The position numbers and the translations under genes are program-made. Source: Luteibacter anthropi (GTDB lineage Bacteria > Pseudomonadota > Gammaproteobacteria > Xanthomonadales > Rhodanobacteraceae). Taken from it: DNA of 64,000 bases. The DNA lies in the NCBI RefSeq assembly GCF_011759365.1, contig NZ_JAARLZ010000002.1:434001-498000 (forward strand). Direction: 5' to 3'. Of the stretch, positions 47,404-55,308 are shown piece after piece (the first letter of the stretch is position 1; every line of letters starts with the position of its first letter). A model generated the notes under the pieces. It ran no database searches and was not told the DNA's origin. It saw nothing but the letters and a program-made list of their open reading frames with translations.

Positions 47404-47733
47404 TCAGGCAACGTGGGTGTGCGACACGCACCAGCCCTTCGCGGCCACGGCCTTGCCGGGGAACAACTGGCACGGGCCCCAGGCACCACCGGTTTTACCC
47501 TGGTAAAAACTGCAATCGGCGCATGCGTCCGATCCCTTGCGGCCCTGCCCCTTGCTGGCATCTTCCACGTACTTCAGCGCCGAGGCGGTGGGGTCCGACG
47601 GCGACAGATGCGGCAGATCCTGCGCGCGGGCCAGGCGCGGAAGCGAGCCCAGAACCGTGGCGGCGGCTACGCTGCCCGCAGCCACCTTGAGGAAGCGACG
47701 GCGCCCCTCATTATTCGAATCGTGATGCGACAT
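47404..47733 (-). CDS. High-potential iron-sulfur protein (HiPIP)
   Basis: 109 aa from the ATG with GGAGGT upstream. The N-terminus carries a twin-arginine export signal, GRRRFLK, followed by a hydrophobic stretch and ARA. Mature protein has four Cys (CADC, GPCQLF and GWCVSH) for a [4Fe-4S] cluster, the order expected of HiPIP periplasmic electron carriers. Its role in this organism is not clear, since no photosynthesis genes are near. Confidence 0.9.
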   Translation of the reverse strand: MSHHDSNNEGRRRFLKVAAGSVAAATVLGSLPRLARAQDLPHLSPSDPTASALKYVEDASKGQGRKGSDACADCSFYQGKTGGAWGPCQLFPGKAVAAKGWCVSHTHVA

Positions 47734-47871
47734 AAAGGAAAGAACCTCCATCGAAAATCCGCCGGTGTCCCTCCCACCGGTACCGGAACCGAATGCTACG
47801 CGTTCGGCGAAAACGGAGTGGTTCGCATTACCGACAGGCCGTCATGGGCGCCATGATATGCTGACAACCTT

Positions 47872-47887
47872 GTTTAGACGTCCAAAT
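47872..47887. promoter_or_regulatory. Palindromic motif upstream of mtnB
   Basis: GTTTAGACGTCCAAAT, 4 bp before the mtnB ATG. The core TAGACGTC resembles a MetJ half-box (AGACGTCT). A near-identical motif, GTTTGGACGGCCAAAT, occurs at 52904-52919 beside the methionine aminotransferase start. It may be an operator for methionine salvage. Confidence 0.45.
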
Positions 47888-47890
47888 ACC

Positions 47891-48535
47891 ATGTCGAAGA
47901 CCTTGTCCCACATCGATCCTGCCCTGCTGGCCCAGCGCGCCGACGCCATCGCGGATGCCGCGCGCGAACTGGCTGCGTTCGGCTGGACACCTGCCACCAG
48001 CAGCAACTTCTCCATGCGCCTCGCCGACGATCTGGCGGCGATCACGATCTCCGGCCGCGACAAGGGCCGGCTGGGTCGCGACGACATCATGGTGGTGGAC
48101 ATGGACGGCAAGGCCGTGGGCAGCGATTCGCGCCCTTCGGCGGAAACCGGCCTGCATACGCAGGTTTACAAGCGTTTTCCCGAGGCGAATGTGGTGCTGC
48201 ACACGCATTCACGTACCCAGAGCGTGGCATCGCGGCTTTTCGCCAAAGAGGGTCTGATCCGGCTAGAAGGATGGGAGCTGCAGAAGGCAATCTCCGGATT
48301 CAGCACACATGAAAGCGTGCTGGAAATCCCTGTTTTCCCCAACACCCAGTACATGCCCGAGCTTGAGGCCCGGGTGGACGCATGGATCGACTCAGGCAAG
48401 CCGTTGTACGCCTACCTCATCAATGGACACGGTATCTACACCTGGGGCCGCGACATGCCCGAAACCCGCCGCCACCTCGAAGCCCTGGAATTCCTGCTGG
48501 GCTGTGAACTTGACCTGCGGAGACTTTCCCCATGA
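47891..48535 (+). CDS. mtnB: Methylthioribulose-1-phosphate dehydratase
   Basis: 214 aa class II aldolase-family enzyme of the methionine salvage pathway that dehydrates MTRu-1-P. Visible: the [11 protein letters not shown] block, the Zn-binding HTHSR and a later His in GHGIYTWG. No ribosome site is seen, so the message may be nearly leaderless or start further upstream (an in-frame ATG is at 47858). It overlaps mtnD by ATGA. Confidence 0.95.
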   Translation: MSKTLSHIDPALLAQRADAIADAARELAAFGWTPATSSNFSMRLADDLAAITISGRDKGRLGRDDIMVVDMDGKAVGSDSRPSAETGLHTQVYKRFPEANVVLHTHSRTQSVASRLFAKEGLIRLEGWELQKAISGFSTHESVLEIPVFPNTQYMPELEARVDAWIDSGKPLYAYLINGHGIYTWGRDMPETRRHLEALEFLLGCELDLRRLSP

Positions 48536-49098
48536 GCCGCCTGCGTATTTACGACGACAACAATAATAAGCCGCTCTCCATCCATACCGACCACGCCGAT
48601 ATCGCTGCCGAACTGAAGAAGGTCGGTGTCCGTTTCGAGCAGTGGGAAGCCAACAAGCCTATCGTGCCCGGCGCCAGCCAGGAGGAAGTGATCGCCGCTT
48701 ATCGCGCCGACATCGACCGCCTGATGAACGAGAACGGCTATACCACCGTCGACGTCATCAGCCTGAAGCCAGACCACCCGGATCGCGCCGCCTTCCGCCA
48801 GAAGTTCCTGAACGAGCATTCGCACAGTGAAGACGAAGTGCGCTTCTTCGTCGCCGGTGCCGGCCAGTTCACCCTGCACATCAACGGCAAGGTGTACGAG
48901 GTGCTCTGCGAGAAGGGCGACCTCATCGGCGTGCCCGACAACACCACGCACTGGTTCGACATGAGCGAGTCGCCGTACTTCGTGGCGATCCGCCTGTTCA
49001 CCAATGTCGAGGGCTGGGTGGCCAACTTCACCGGCTCCGACATCGCCGAGCAGTTCCCGCGCATGGATCCCCATCCGTCTGCGGCCCAGGCTTCGTAA
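48532..49098 (+). CDS. mtnD: Acireductone dioxygenase
   Basis: 188 aa cupin. It oxidises the acireductone to 2-keto-4-methylthiobutyrate (Fe form) or to an off-pathway product (Ni form). The metal ligands lie in [12 protein letters not shown] (His, His, Glu) and in PDNTTHWFD (His). Coupled to mtnB by overlap and followed by mtnC after 55 bp. Confidence 0.96.
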   Translation: MSRLRIYDDNNNKPLSIHTDHADIAAELKKVGVRFEQWEANKPIVPGASQEEVIAAYRADIDRLMNENGYTTVDVISLKPDHPDRAAFRQKFLNEHSHSEDEVRFFVAGAGQFTLHINGKVYEVLCEKGDLIGVPDNTTHWFDMSESPYFVAIRLFTNVEGWVANFTGSDIAEQFPRMDPHPSAAQAS

Positions 49099-49153
49099 AA
49101 GACAGCCCCTCGGCTATCCTGCGGGTCTTCCCCGACCCGCAGGCTTTCACCGC

Positions 49154-49837
49154 ATGTCCGATATCCGCGCCGTCCTCACCGACATCGAGGGCACCACCAG
49201 CTCGATCGACTTCGTCAAGGACGTCCTCTTCCCCTACGCCCGCCAGCATCTGCCGGCTTTCGTCGAGACCCATGCCGACGATCCGGAAGTGCAGCACTGG
49301 CTTCACGAGGCGGCGAAAGAGGCTGGCATCGTCCAGGCGTCGCGCACCGAGATCATCGACCTGCTGATCCGCTGGATCGACGAAGACCGCAAGGCCACCC
49401 CGCTCAAGGCCCTCCAGGGCATGATCTGGCGCCAGGGCTACGAATCGAAGGCTTACGTCTCGCACATGTACCCGGAAGTGGCCGCCCGCCTGAAGGCGTG
49501 GCACGACCAGGGCCTGAAGCTCTACGTGTATTCGTCGGGTTCTGTGCCTGCGCAGAAGCTGATGTTCGGCTTCAGCGAGAATGGCGACCTCACGCAGCTG
49601 TTCTCCGGCTACTTCGACACCCAGACCGGCCACAAGCGCGAGGTGGAGTCCTACCGCCGCATCGCCGAGGCCATCGGCCTGCCCCCGGCGCAGGTCCTGT
49701 TCCTGTCCGACATCAAGGAAGAACTGGACGCCGCGCGTGCCGCCGGCATGCACACCACCCACCTCATCCGTCCGCCGCAGCCGCTGGTGGATGCCGGCCA
49801 CCCCGCCGTCACCGACTTCGATGCCATCACACCCTGA
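49154..49837 (+). CDS. mtnC: Enolase-phosphatase E1
   Basis: 227 aa HAD-family enzyme that both enolises and dephosphorylates DK-MTP-1-P, feeding the acireductone dioxygenase. The HAD nucleophile region DIEGTTSSI, SSGSVPAQKL and LSDIKEELDAAR are present. Its last 17 bp overlap the next gene. Confidence 0.96.
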   Translation: MSDIRAVLTDIEGTTSSIDFVKDVLFPYARQHLPAFVETHADDPEVQHWLHEAAKEAGIVQASRTEIIDLLIRWIDEDRKATPLKALQGMIWRQGYESKAYVSHMYPEVAARLKAWHDQGLKLYVYSSGSVPAQKLMFGFSENGDLTQLFSGYFDTQTGHKREVESYRRIAEAIGLPPAQVLFLSDIKEELDAARAAGMHTTHLIRPPQPLVDAGHPAVTDFDAITP

Positions 49838-50849
49838 CCCCCGGCGCCGTACGCCGATCTACGTCCTGCTGGCCTTCGCCGCAGGCGTGCTGATCGCCGC
49901 CGGCGTCCTGCGCTACGGCTCGCAGCCGCCCACGGTGGCCCCGGGATCGGTCGCGCAGGCGCCTGCGCCCGCCGCTTCCACGGGGCCGGCACCGTCTACC
50001 AGCACGGACGAGCCGGCGCTGGACATCGACAACGGCGACTGGCCGGATAACGGACCCACGCCCGAGCAAGTCTTCACGGCGCAGCCGGAGATGGTGCGCA
50101 AGGCCGTGGCTGGCCTTGCACCGCGCACGCCGGGCCAGCCGAACATCTATGCCGTGGCCTTTGGCGGCGATGGGTCGGAAGATGTCTTCCGCAATGAGGT
50201 CGAATACCTCGACCAGTTGATGGGCCGTCGCTTCGACAGCCCGAAACACACGCTTGTGCTGGAGAACAACCCCGCCACGCTGAGCACCCGGCCGCTGGCG
50301 AGCTGGACCAACCTCGAAGCCGCACTGGATGGGCTGACCCGGGTCATGGACCCGCGCGAGGACATCCTGCTGGTCTACGTGGCCACGCATGGCGGCAGTG
50401 ACCACACCCTGCTGGTGGACATGGACCCGATCCCGCTCGACCAGCTGGACCCGGACGGCCTGGCCGATATCCTGGCCAAGCGCCCGTTTCGCTGGAAGGT
50501 GGTGGTGGTCAACGCCTGCTATTCGGGCGGCTTCGTGCCGAAGCTTCAGGGTGCCGGAACACTGGTGCTTACCTCGGCGCGTACGGATCGCACGTCGTTC
50601 GGGTGCGGGGCCGATTCAGACATCACCTATTTCGGGCACGCCTGGCTGGCCGATGGGTTGAATGCCACGCCGGATTTCATCGATGCCTTCCACAAGGCAA
50701 CCAGTGAGATCGCCGACTGGGAGAAGCGCGATCAGGTCGACCCGTCCGAACCGCAGATTGCCGTCGGCAAGGGCATCGAGGACAAGCTGGCCGCGTGGCG
50801 CAAGGTGGCCCATATCGGGCCGATAGTGCCGTTCGCCCCGGCGAAGTAA
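49821..50849 (+). CDS. Caspase-fold C13 (legumain-like) peptidase, membrane-anchored
   Basis: 342 aa from an ATG inside the mtnC end. A transmembrane anchor (about 14-32, YVLLAFAAGVLIAAGVL) and an Ala/Pro-rich stretch precede the peptidase domain. The catalytic dyad is visible as the His in YVATHGGSDH and the Cys in VVNACYSGG, the clan CD arrangement of C13 enzymes. No substrate can be proposed. Overlap with mtnC suggests co-transcription with the methionine salvage arm, though the two functions are not obviously linked. Confidence 0.85.
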   Translation: MPSHPDPRRRTPIYVLLAFAAGVLIAAGVLRYGSQPPTVAPGSVAQAPAPAASTGPAPSTSTDEPALDIDNGDWPDNGPTPEQVFTAQPEMVRKAVAGLAPRTPGQPNIYAVAFGGDGSEDVFRNEVEYLDQLMGRRFDSPKHTLVLENNPATLSTRPLASWTNLEAALDGLTRVMDPREDILLVYVATHGGSDHTLLVDMDPIPLDQLDPDGLADILAKRPFRWKVVVVNACYSGGFVPKLQGAGTLVLTSARTDRTSFGCGADSDITYFGHAWLADGLNATPDFIDAFHKATSEIADWEKRDQVDPSEPQIAVGKGIEDKLAAWRKVAHIGPIVPFAPAK

Positions 50850-50874
50850 CGAACAACGCGATAACCCCTCCCAT

Positions 50875-50943
50875 GTAGGAGCGCGCCTTGCGCGCGACCC
50901 GGGAAGTTCGGCCACACCCGGTCGCGCGCAGGCGCGCTCCTAC
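50875..50943. repeat. Dispersed GTAGGAGCGCGC repeat, inverted pair
   Basis: Forward copy from 50875 and reverse copy 50920-50943, between convergent genes. Confidence 0.88.
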
Positions 50944-50951
50944 AGGGGGGG

Positions 50952-51755
50952 TTAGATCTGGGGGGTCAGGGAGAACGGGTCGGCGTCCATCCAGGCCGGG
51001 AAGCGCTCGCGGTGGGCCAGTAGCGGGGCCGGGTCGAGGGTGACCGTGACTACCTGTTCCTGCGGGCCCAGTTCCACCAGCGGCTCGCCTACCGCATCGA
51101 TGATGGCGCTGTCGCCCGAATACGGATGGTTGTTGCCATCCGTGCCCACGCGATTCACGCCGATCACATAGGAGAGGTTCTCGATGGCGCGGGCGCGCAG
51201 CAACGTGCGCCAGGGCTGGCGGCGCGGCGACGGCCAGTTGGCCACGAACAGGGCCAGGTCGTAGTCCATGCCGCCGGCGGCGTCTTCCTTGCGGCCGTTG
51301 CGCAGCCACACGGGGAAGCGCAGGTCGTAGCAGACCTGCGGCAGGATGCGCCAACCCTTCAGTTCGACGATGAGACGCTCGCTGCCGCCACCGTAACGAG
51401 TGTGCTCGCCCGCCATGCGGAACAGGTGGCGCTTGTCGTACCAGGCAAGGCTGCCATCGGGCGACGCCCACACCAGCCGGTTGTAGACGGTGTCGCCATC
51501 CTTGATGACAAGGCTGCCCGTCAGCGTGGCACCTACCTCGGTCGCCAGCGCACGGAACCAGGCAATACCTTCGCCGTCCATGGTTTCCGCATTGCCCAAC
51601 GTGTCGTTGGTGAAGCCCGAGAGGAAGGTCTCGGGCAGCACGATGAGGTCGCTCCCGGGGGCGCTGCGCACGAGACGCCCGTAGTACTCGCGATTGCCCG
51701 GTGCGTCGTGCCAGAGCGTGGCGCCCTGGATGAGGGAAACGGTCAGAGTTTGCAC
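50952..51755 (-). CDS. Carbon-nitrogen hydrolase, omega-amidase type
   Basis: 267 aa from a GTG with GGAG upstream. The Glu-Lys-Cys triad is visible: LPETFLSGF (Glu), WYDKRHLF (Lys) and PQVCYDLRFPVW (Cys). The family YafV/NIT2 hydrolyses alpha-ketoglutaramate and related omega-amides produced by glutamine-dependent transaminases. Its start overlaps the aminotransferase end by 13 bp, so the two are translationally coupled and likely form a glutamine transaminase-omega-amidase pair. Confidence 0.9.
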   Translation of the reverse strand: MQTLTVSLIQGATLWHDAPGNREYYGRLVRSAPGSDLIVLPETFLSGFTNDTLGNAETMDGEGIAWFRALATEVGATLTGSLVIKDGDTVYNRLVWASPDGSLAWYDKRHLFRMAGEHTRYGGGSERLIVELKGWRILPQVCYDLRFPVWLRNGRKEDAAGGMDYDLALFVANWPSPRRQPWRTLLRARAIENLSYVIGVNRVGTDGNNHPYSGDSAIIDAVGEPLVELGPQEQVVTVTLDPAPLLAHRERFPAWMDADPFSLTPQI

Positions 51756-52888
51756 AGGAGCTCCGCGGCGGCTTCCATGGTGGCGTCGTTCTTGGCGAAG
51801 CACAGGCGGACCAGGCGGGTATCCGGCGCGGTCTCGTAGAACGGGCTGAGTGGGATTGCGGCCACGCCGCCTTCGCGCACCAGCCACTCGCTGAAATTGA
51901 TGTCGTCGACATCGCGGATGGCGCTGTAATCCACCAGCTGGAAGTAACCACCCGGCACGTCGAGCAGCTTCAGGCGCGACGGCGCCAGAAGTTCACGGAA
52001 GCGATCGCGCTTGGCCTGGTAGAACGCCGGCAGGTCGAGGTAGTGCCCGGGCGAGGATTCGAGGAATTCCGCGAACGCCCACTGTGCCGGATTGAAGGTG
52101 CAGAAGGTGAGGTACTGGTGCACCTTGCGGAACTCGGCGGTGAGCGCCTTCGGCGCCACGGCGTAGCCGACCTTCCAGCCCGTGCAGTGATATGTCTTGC
52201 CGAACGACGACACCACGAAGCTGCGTGCCGCCAGCTCTTCATGACGAAGCACGCTCTGGTGCTCGGCGCCGTCGAACACGATGTGTTCGTACACCTCGTC
52301 GGACAGCACCACGATGTTCGTGTTGCGCACGATGGCGGCCAGTTCGTCGAGATCGGCACGGCTGAGCACGGCGCCCGACGGATTGTGCGGCGAGTTGATC
52401 AGGATGACGCGGGTCTTCGGCGTGACCGCATCGCGTACGCGCTGCCAGTCGATGGCGAAGGACGGCAGCGTAAGCGGGATATGCACCGCCGTGGCGCCCT
52501 GCAATTCGATGGCCGGCTCGTAGCTGTCGTAGCACGGGTCGAACACGATGACTTCGTCGCCTGCACGCACTACGGCGGCGATGGCCGAGAACAGCGCCTC
52601 GGTGGCACCGGAGGTGACGGTGACCTCGGTATCGGGGCTGACGCGGTGACCGTAGAGGCGCTCCGTTTTCAGTGCGATCTGCTCGCGCAGCTTCGCGATG
52701 CCGACGCCGGGGGCGTACTGGTTCTTGCCTTCGGCCATGGCGCGCGTGATGGCTTCACACAAGGCTTCGGGCGGCTCGAAATCCGGGAAGCCCTGGCCCA
52801 GGTTGACTGCCTTATGCTCCAGCGCGAGCTGGCTCATGACGCTGAAAATGGTCGTGCCGACCTTGGGGAGCTTGGTTTCGAGCTGCAT
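51743..52888 (-). CDS. PLP-dependent aminotransferase, methionine/glutamine-K type
   Basis: 381 aa fold-type I class I/II enzyme close to YbdL and KAT-type transaminases. VTSGATEALFSAI, NSPHNPSGA, SDEVYEH and SSFGKTYHCTGWK with the PLP Lys are present. It likely transaminates KMTB to methionine, the last step of the salvage pathway, with the neighbouring omega-amidase removing the keto-acid product of glutamine. Symbol left empty because substrate was not tested. Confidence 0.88.
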   Translation of the reverse strand: MQLETKLPKVGTTIFSVMSQLALEHKAVNLGQGFPDFEPPEALCEAITRAMAEGKNQYAPGVGIAKLREQIALKTERLYGHRVSPDTEVTVTSGATEALFSAIAAVVRAGDEVIVFDPCYDSYEPAIELQGATAVHIPLTLPSFAIDWQRVRDAVTPKTRVILINSPHNPSGAVLSRADLDELAAIVRNTNIVVLSDEVYEHIVFDGAEHQSVLRHEELAARSFVVSSFGKTYHCTGWKVGYAVAPKALTAEFRKVHQYLTFCTFNPAQWAFAEFLESSPGHYLDLPAFYQAKRDRFRELLAPSRLKLLDVPGGYFQLVDYSAIRDVDDINFSEWLVREGGVAAIPLSPFYETAPDTRLVRLCFAKNDATMEAAAELLCKL

Positions 52889-52897
52889 CGAACGCCT

Positions 52898-53935
52898 TCA
52901 TTCGTTTGGACGGCCAAATGCCGCCGGATACTCCGATCCTAACATGCGGGCCAGATGAATCGCGCCCGCCTCCGACGGCTCGCGGCCCAGGCGCTCGCAG
53001 TCCTTGTGGAACTCGGCCTGCGCCTTGGGCAGCCGCTCGGCCAGGAAGTCGACGAAGCTGCGCACGGCGGGCAGCAGGCCACGACGGCTGGGGTAAACGA
53101 AGTGCAACGTGCCCTGTGCCGTGGTGTATTCAGGCAGCACCCATTCCAGGGCGCCATTGGCGATCATCGGCGCACAGTAATTCTCAGGCACCAGCGCCAC
53201 GCCGCAGCACTGCACGGCGGCGGAAATCAGTACGGAGAAGTCGCCACTGACAAGGCGCGGCTTCACCTCGACGGCGGCCTTGCGACCGGTGGCATCCACG
53301 AGCTCCCACACCTGCGCGCCTTCGTGCTCGTACATGGACAACGCGGGAAGCAGCGCAAGTTCTTCCAGGGTCTTGGGACGCCCGTTGCTGTCGAGGAACT
53401 TCGGGCTGGCGACAAGCAGGTTGCGTGCATAGCCGATGCTGCGCAACACCAGCGTGGCATCGGTATCGAGCTTCTCGCGGACACGGATAGCCACGTCATA
53501 ACCTTCACCGATCAGGTCCACGCGGCGGTTGGTGGCCGTCACACGGATCTGCACCTTCGGATGCTCAAGCATGAAGGCCGGCAGCATCGGGCCGAGCACA
53601 TTCTGCGCCAGGGGAATCGGGCAGCTCACACGCACCACGCCGCGCGGCTCGGTGCGCAATTCGTCTACGGCATCCTGCGCCGCCCTCGCCTCCTCGAGTA
53701 CCGCCCGGCAGTGCGCGTAGAAGCGCTCGCCGATTTCGGTGACCACGAAACGACGGGTGGTGCGCTGGAGCAGGCGTACGCCCAGGCGGTCTTCCAGCTG
53801 GGCGATGCGCTTGGACAGGCGCGACTTGGGGACGCCCAGGGCGCGCCCGGCTGCGGAGAATCCGCCGTGCTCGACGACGGAAGCGAAGAAGTACAGGTCG
53901 TTCAGGTCCTGGAGTGCGCCTTCCATCGAAATCAT
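52898..53935 (-). CDS. LysR-family transcriptional regulator
   Basis: 345 aa. The N-terminal winged helix (FASVVEHGGFSAAGRALGVPKSRLSKRIAQLE) is typical, followed by a substrate-binding domain (about 95-300). Two ATGs (53935 and 53926) are possible starts. Divergent from the azoreductase, so it is a likely regulator of it. Its C-terminal end contains the GTTTGGACGGCCAAAT motif on the plus strand. Confidence 0.9.
   Translation of the reverse strand: MISMEGALQDLNDLYFFASVVEHGGFSAAGRALGVPKSRLSKRIAQLEDRLGVRLLQRTTRRFVVTEIGERFYAHCRAVLEEARAAQDAVDELRTEPRGVVRVSCPIPLAQNVLGPMLPAFMLEHPKVQIRVTATNRRVDLIGEGYDVAIRVREKLDTDATLVLRSIGYARNLLVASPKFLDSNGRPKTLEELALLPALSMYEHEGAQVWELVDATGRKAAVEVKPRLVSGDFSVLISAAVQCCGVALVPENYCAPMIANGALEWVLPEYTTAQGTLHFVYPSRRGLLPAVRSFVDFLAERLPKAQAEFHKDCERLGREPSEAGAIHLARMLGSEYPAAFGRPNE
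52904..52919. promoter_or_regulatory. Palindromic motif beside the aminotransferase start
   Basis: GTTTGGACGGCCAAAT, 16 bp upstream of the aminotransferase ATG and within the last codons of the LysR gene. It differs at only two positions from the mtnB-upstream motif. It may be coincidence, because it lies in coding sequence. Confidence 0.35.
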
Positions 53936-54048
53936 CCGTCGTTTCTGTCTGGAAACAATGAGTCTACCGCAACCCGACTAATCACGGCATTGTTGCCGGC
54001 GTATCGTTCCTCCATCCCGCGCTGAGCGGCCCAGACAGAGGTAACGCT

Positions 54049-54633
54049 ATGAAACTCCTGCATATTGATGCCAGTGCCCTTGGCGCCTATTCCGTGTCGC
54101 GCGGCCTGACGGCTGCCATCGTCGCCGAGTTTTCCCGCAACCACCCGGGCCTTGAGGTCACCTACCGTGACCTGCACACCGCCCCGCTGGGCCACTGGGC
54201 CCTTCCGGCCGGCGAGAACGACCCCGCGGCTGCGGAAAGCGACAAGGTGATGGACGAATTCCTGGCTGCCGACGTCATCGTCATCGGCGCCCCGATGTAC
54301 AACTTCTCGATCAGCAGCTCGCTGAAGGCCTGGATCGACCGTATCGCAGTGGCCGGCAAGACCTTCCGCTACACCGCCGCCGGCCCCGAGGGCCTGGCCG
54401 TGGGCAAGCGCGTGATCGTCGCCTCGTCGCGTGGCGGCATCTACGCCCCGGGCACGCCCGCTGCCTCGATGGACTTCCAGGAGCCGTACCTGCGTGCGGT
54501 GCTGGGCTTCCTCGGCATCACGGATGTCGAGTTCGTGCGCGCCGAAGGCGTGTCGCGCGGCGACGAGCAGAAGACGGCGGCCATCGGCAACGCGGTAGCC
54601 GGCATCGGCGGCCTCCTGCGCAAGGCCGCATAA
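54049..54633 (+). CDS. azoR: FMN-dependent NADH-azoreductase
   Basis: 194 aa flavodoxin-fold enzyme. The FMN-contact motif PMYNFSISSSLKAWIDRI and the SSRGGIYAPG segment are characteristic. It reduces azo and quinone compounds. The gene is divergent from the LysR regulator over about 110 bp. Confidence 0.94.
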   Translation: MKLLHIDASALGAYSVSRGLTAAIVAEFSRNHPGLEVTYRDLHTAPLGHWALPAGENDPAAAESDKVMDEFLAADVIVIGAPMYNFSISSSLKAWIDRIAVAGKTFRYTAAGPEGLAVGKRVIVASSRGGIYAPGTPAASMDFQEPYLRAVLGFLGITDVEFVRAEGVSRGDEQKTAAIGNAVAGIGGLLRKAA

Positions 54634-54640
54634 ACACTCT

Positions 54641-54739
54641 GTAGGAGCGCGCCTCGCGCGCGACCGGTAAAGGCCAAAACGCCTGAACCAACCGCCAGAC
54701 AGGCCAGACTGCACTGTAGGAGCGCACCTGTGCGCGACC
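54641..54739. repeat. Dispersed repeat, two forward copies
   Basis: Forward copies at 54641-54665 and 54716-54739; the second is degenerate (AGCGCACCTGTGCGCGACC). Both lie after the azoreductase stop. Confidence 0.85.
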
Positions 54740-54757
54740 CCTCAGGCTTTGTTGGCA

Positions 54758-54826
54758 CGAAAGAGGCTTTGTATTGATCGGGCAGGCTGTTTGAACGCTC
54801 GCCAGATCAGTGCAAAGCCTCTTTCG
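54758..54826. repeat. 69-bp imperfect inverted repeat
   Basis: CGAAAGAGGCTTTG (54758-54771) and CAAAGCCTCTTTCG (54813-54826) are perfect reverse complements, and the 41 bp between continue to pair partly (GATC and GGC blocks). It is unlike the GTAGGAGC family and lies between two of its copies. Function unknown. Confidence 0.7.
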
Positions 54827-54904
54827 CCATAGCTGGAGTGAGGGTTTGCGTATGTGGTGCGCTCCGGCCCTGTTCCCGCATCATCATCGTTTTCGTTTTC
54901 AGGA

Positions 54905-54928
54905 GTCGCGCGCGAGGCGCGCTCCTAC
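54905..54928. repeat. Dispersed repeat, reverse copy
   Basis: Reverse-orientation copy ending in GCGCTCCTAC, just after the stop side of the 48-aa gene. Confidence 0.85.
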
Positions 54929-54949
54929 AGGGGTGAGGGGGCTGGGGCT

Positions 54950-55096
54950 TTAGCTGCCTTGCTTGCCCGGTTTGTCTTTAGGCATGTTCTGCGGCTCCTT
55001 GGGATGCCCTTCGCCGGGTACCTTCGGGTTGCCGTGCGAGGGCTTGGGGTTTTGTTCCTTGTAGCCCGGGGTGTCCTGCTTGCCGTCGTTGGTCAT
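54950..55096 (-). CDS. Small hydrophilic protein (48 aa)
   Basis: 48 aa, rich in Lys, Pro, Gly and Gln, with no hydrophobic core, so probably disordered. The ATG has a strong GGAGG 8 nt upstream, which is the main support. It follows the metallothionein-like gene by 13 bp and may be in the same transcript. No function recognised. Confidence 0.6.
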   Translation of the reverse strand: MTNDGKQDTPGYKEQNPKPSHGNPKVPGEGHPKEPQNMPKDKPGKQGS

Positions 55097-55109
55097 GAGG
55101 AAACCTCCG

Positions 55110-55274
55110 TCAGTGGGAATGGGGTTGCTGGCACCTGGCGTGCCCGCATTCGCAGGTGCTGCCGACGTTCTGCTCCTCCGCCGCCATACGGCAGGCTTCG
55201 CTGCAGTACTCGCGTGAGACGGGAACCTGGCAGCTGCAACCGTCGTGGTCGCAGGGCTTGGTCGGCTCGTTCAT
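55110..55274 (-). CDS. Metallothionein-like protein
   Basis: 54 aa with eight Cys (8, 13, 15, 24, 28, 41, 43, 48) and five His, in the order CxxxxCxC, YCSEAC, CECGHxxC. This matches bacterial SmtA/BmtA metallothioneins, which bind Zn, Cd or Cu. The AGGAGG ribosome site at 8 nt spacing and the conserved Cys layout make the gene convincing despite its size. It lies just before the mrfB-like gene on the same strand. The metal it binds is not known. Confidence 0.8.
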   Translation of the reverse strand: MNEPTKPCDHDGCSCQVPVSREYCSEACRMAAEEQNVGSTCECGHARCQQPHSH

Positions 55275-55308
55275 GCCTGATGCCTCCTCGATGCGTGCTG
55301 TGCGTGGG

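Larger units (their letters stand above)
54634..54949. other. Repeat-rich gap
   Basis: 316 bp without a gene. It holds three copies of the dispersed GTAGGAGC repeat and a separate 14-bp perfect inverted repeat. Confidence 0.6.

Noticed and set aside
47175-47561. 128-aa minus frame across the small-RNA candidate and the HiPIP gene
   Set aside because: It overlaps the HiPIP gene in another frame and shows no conserved domain.
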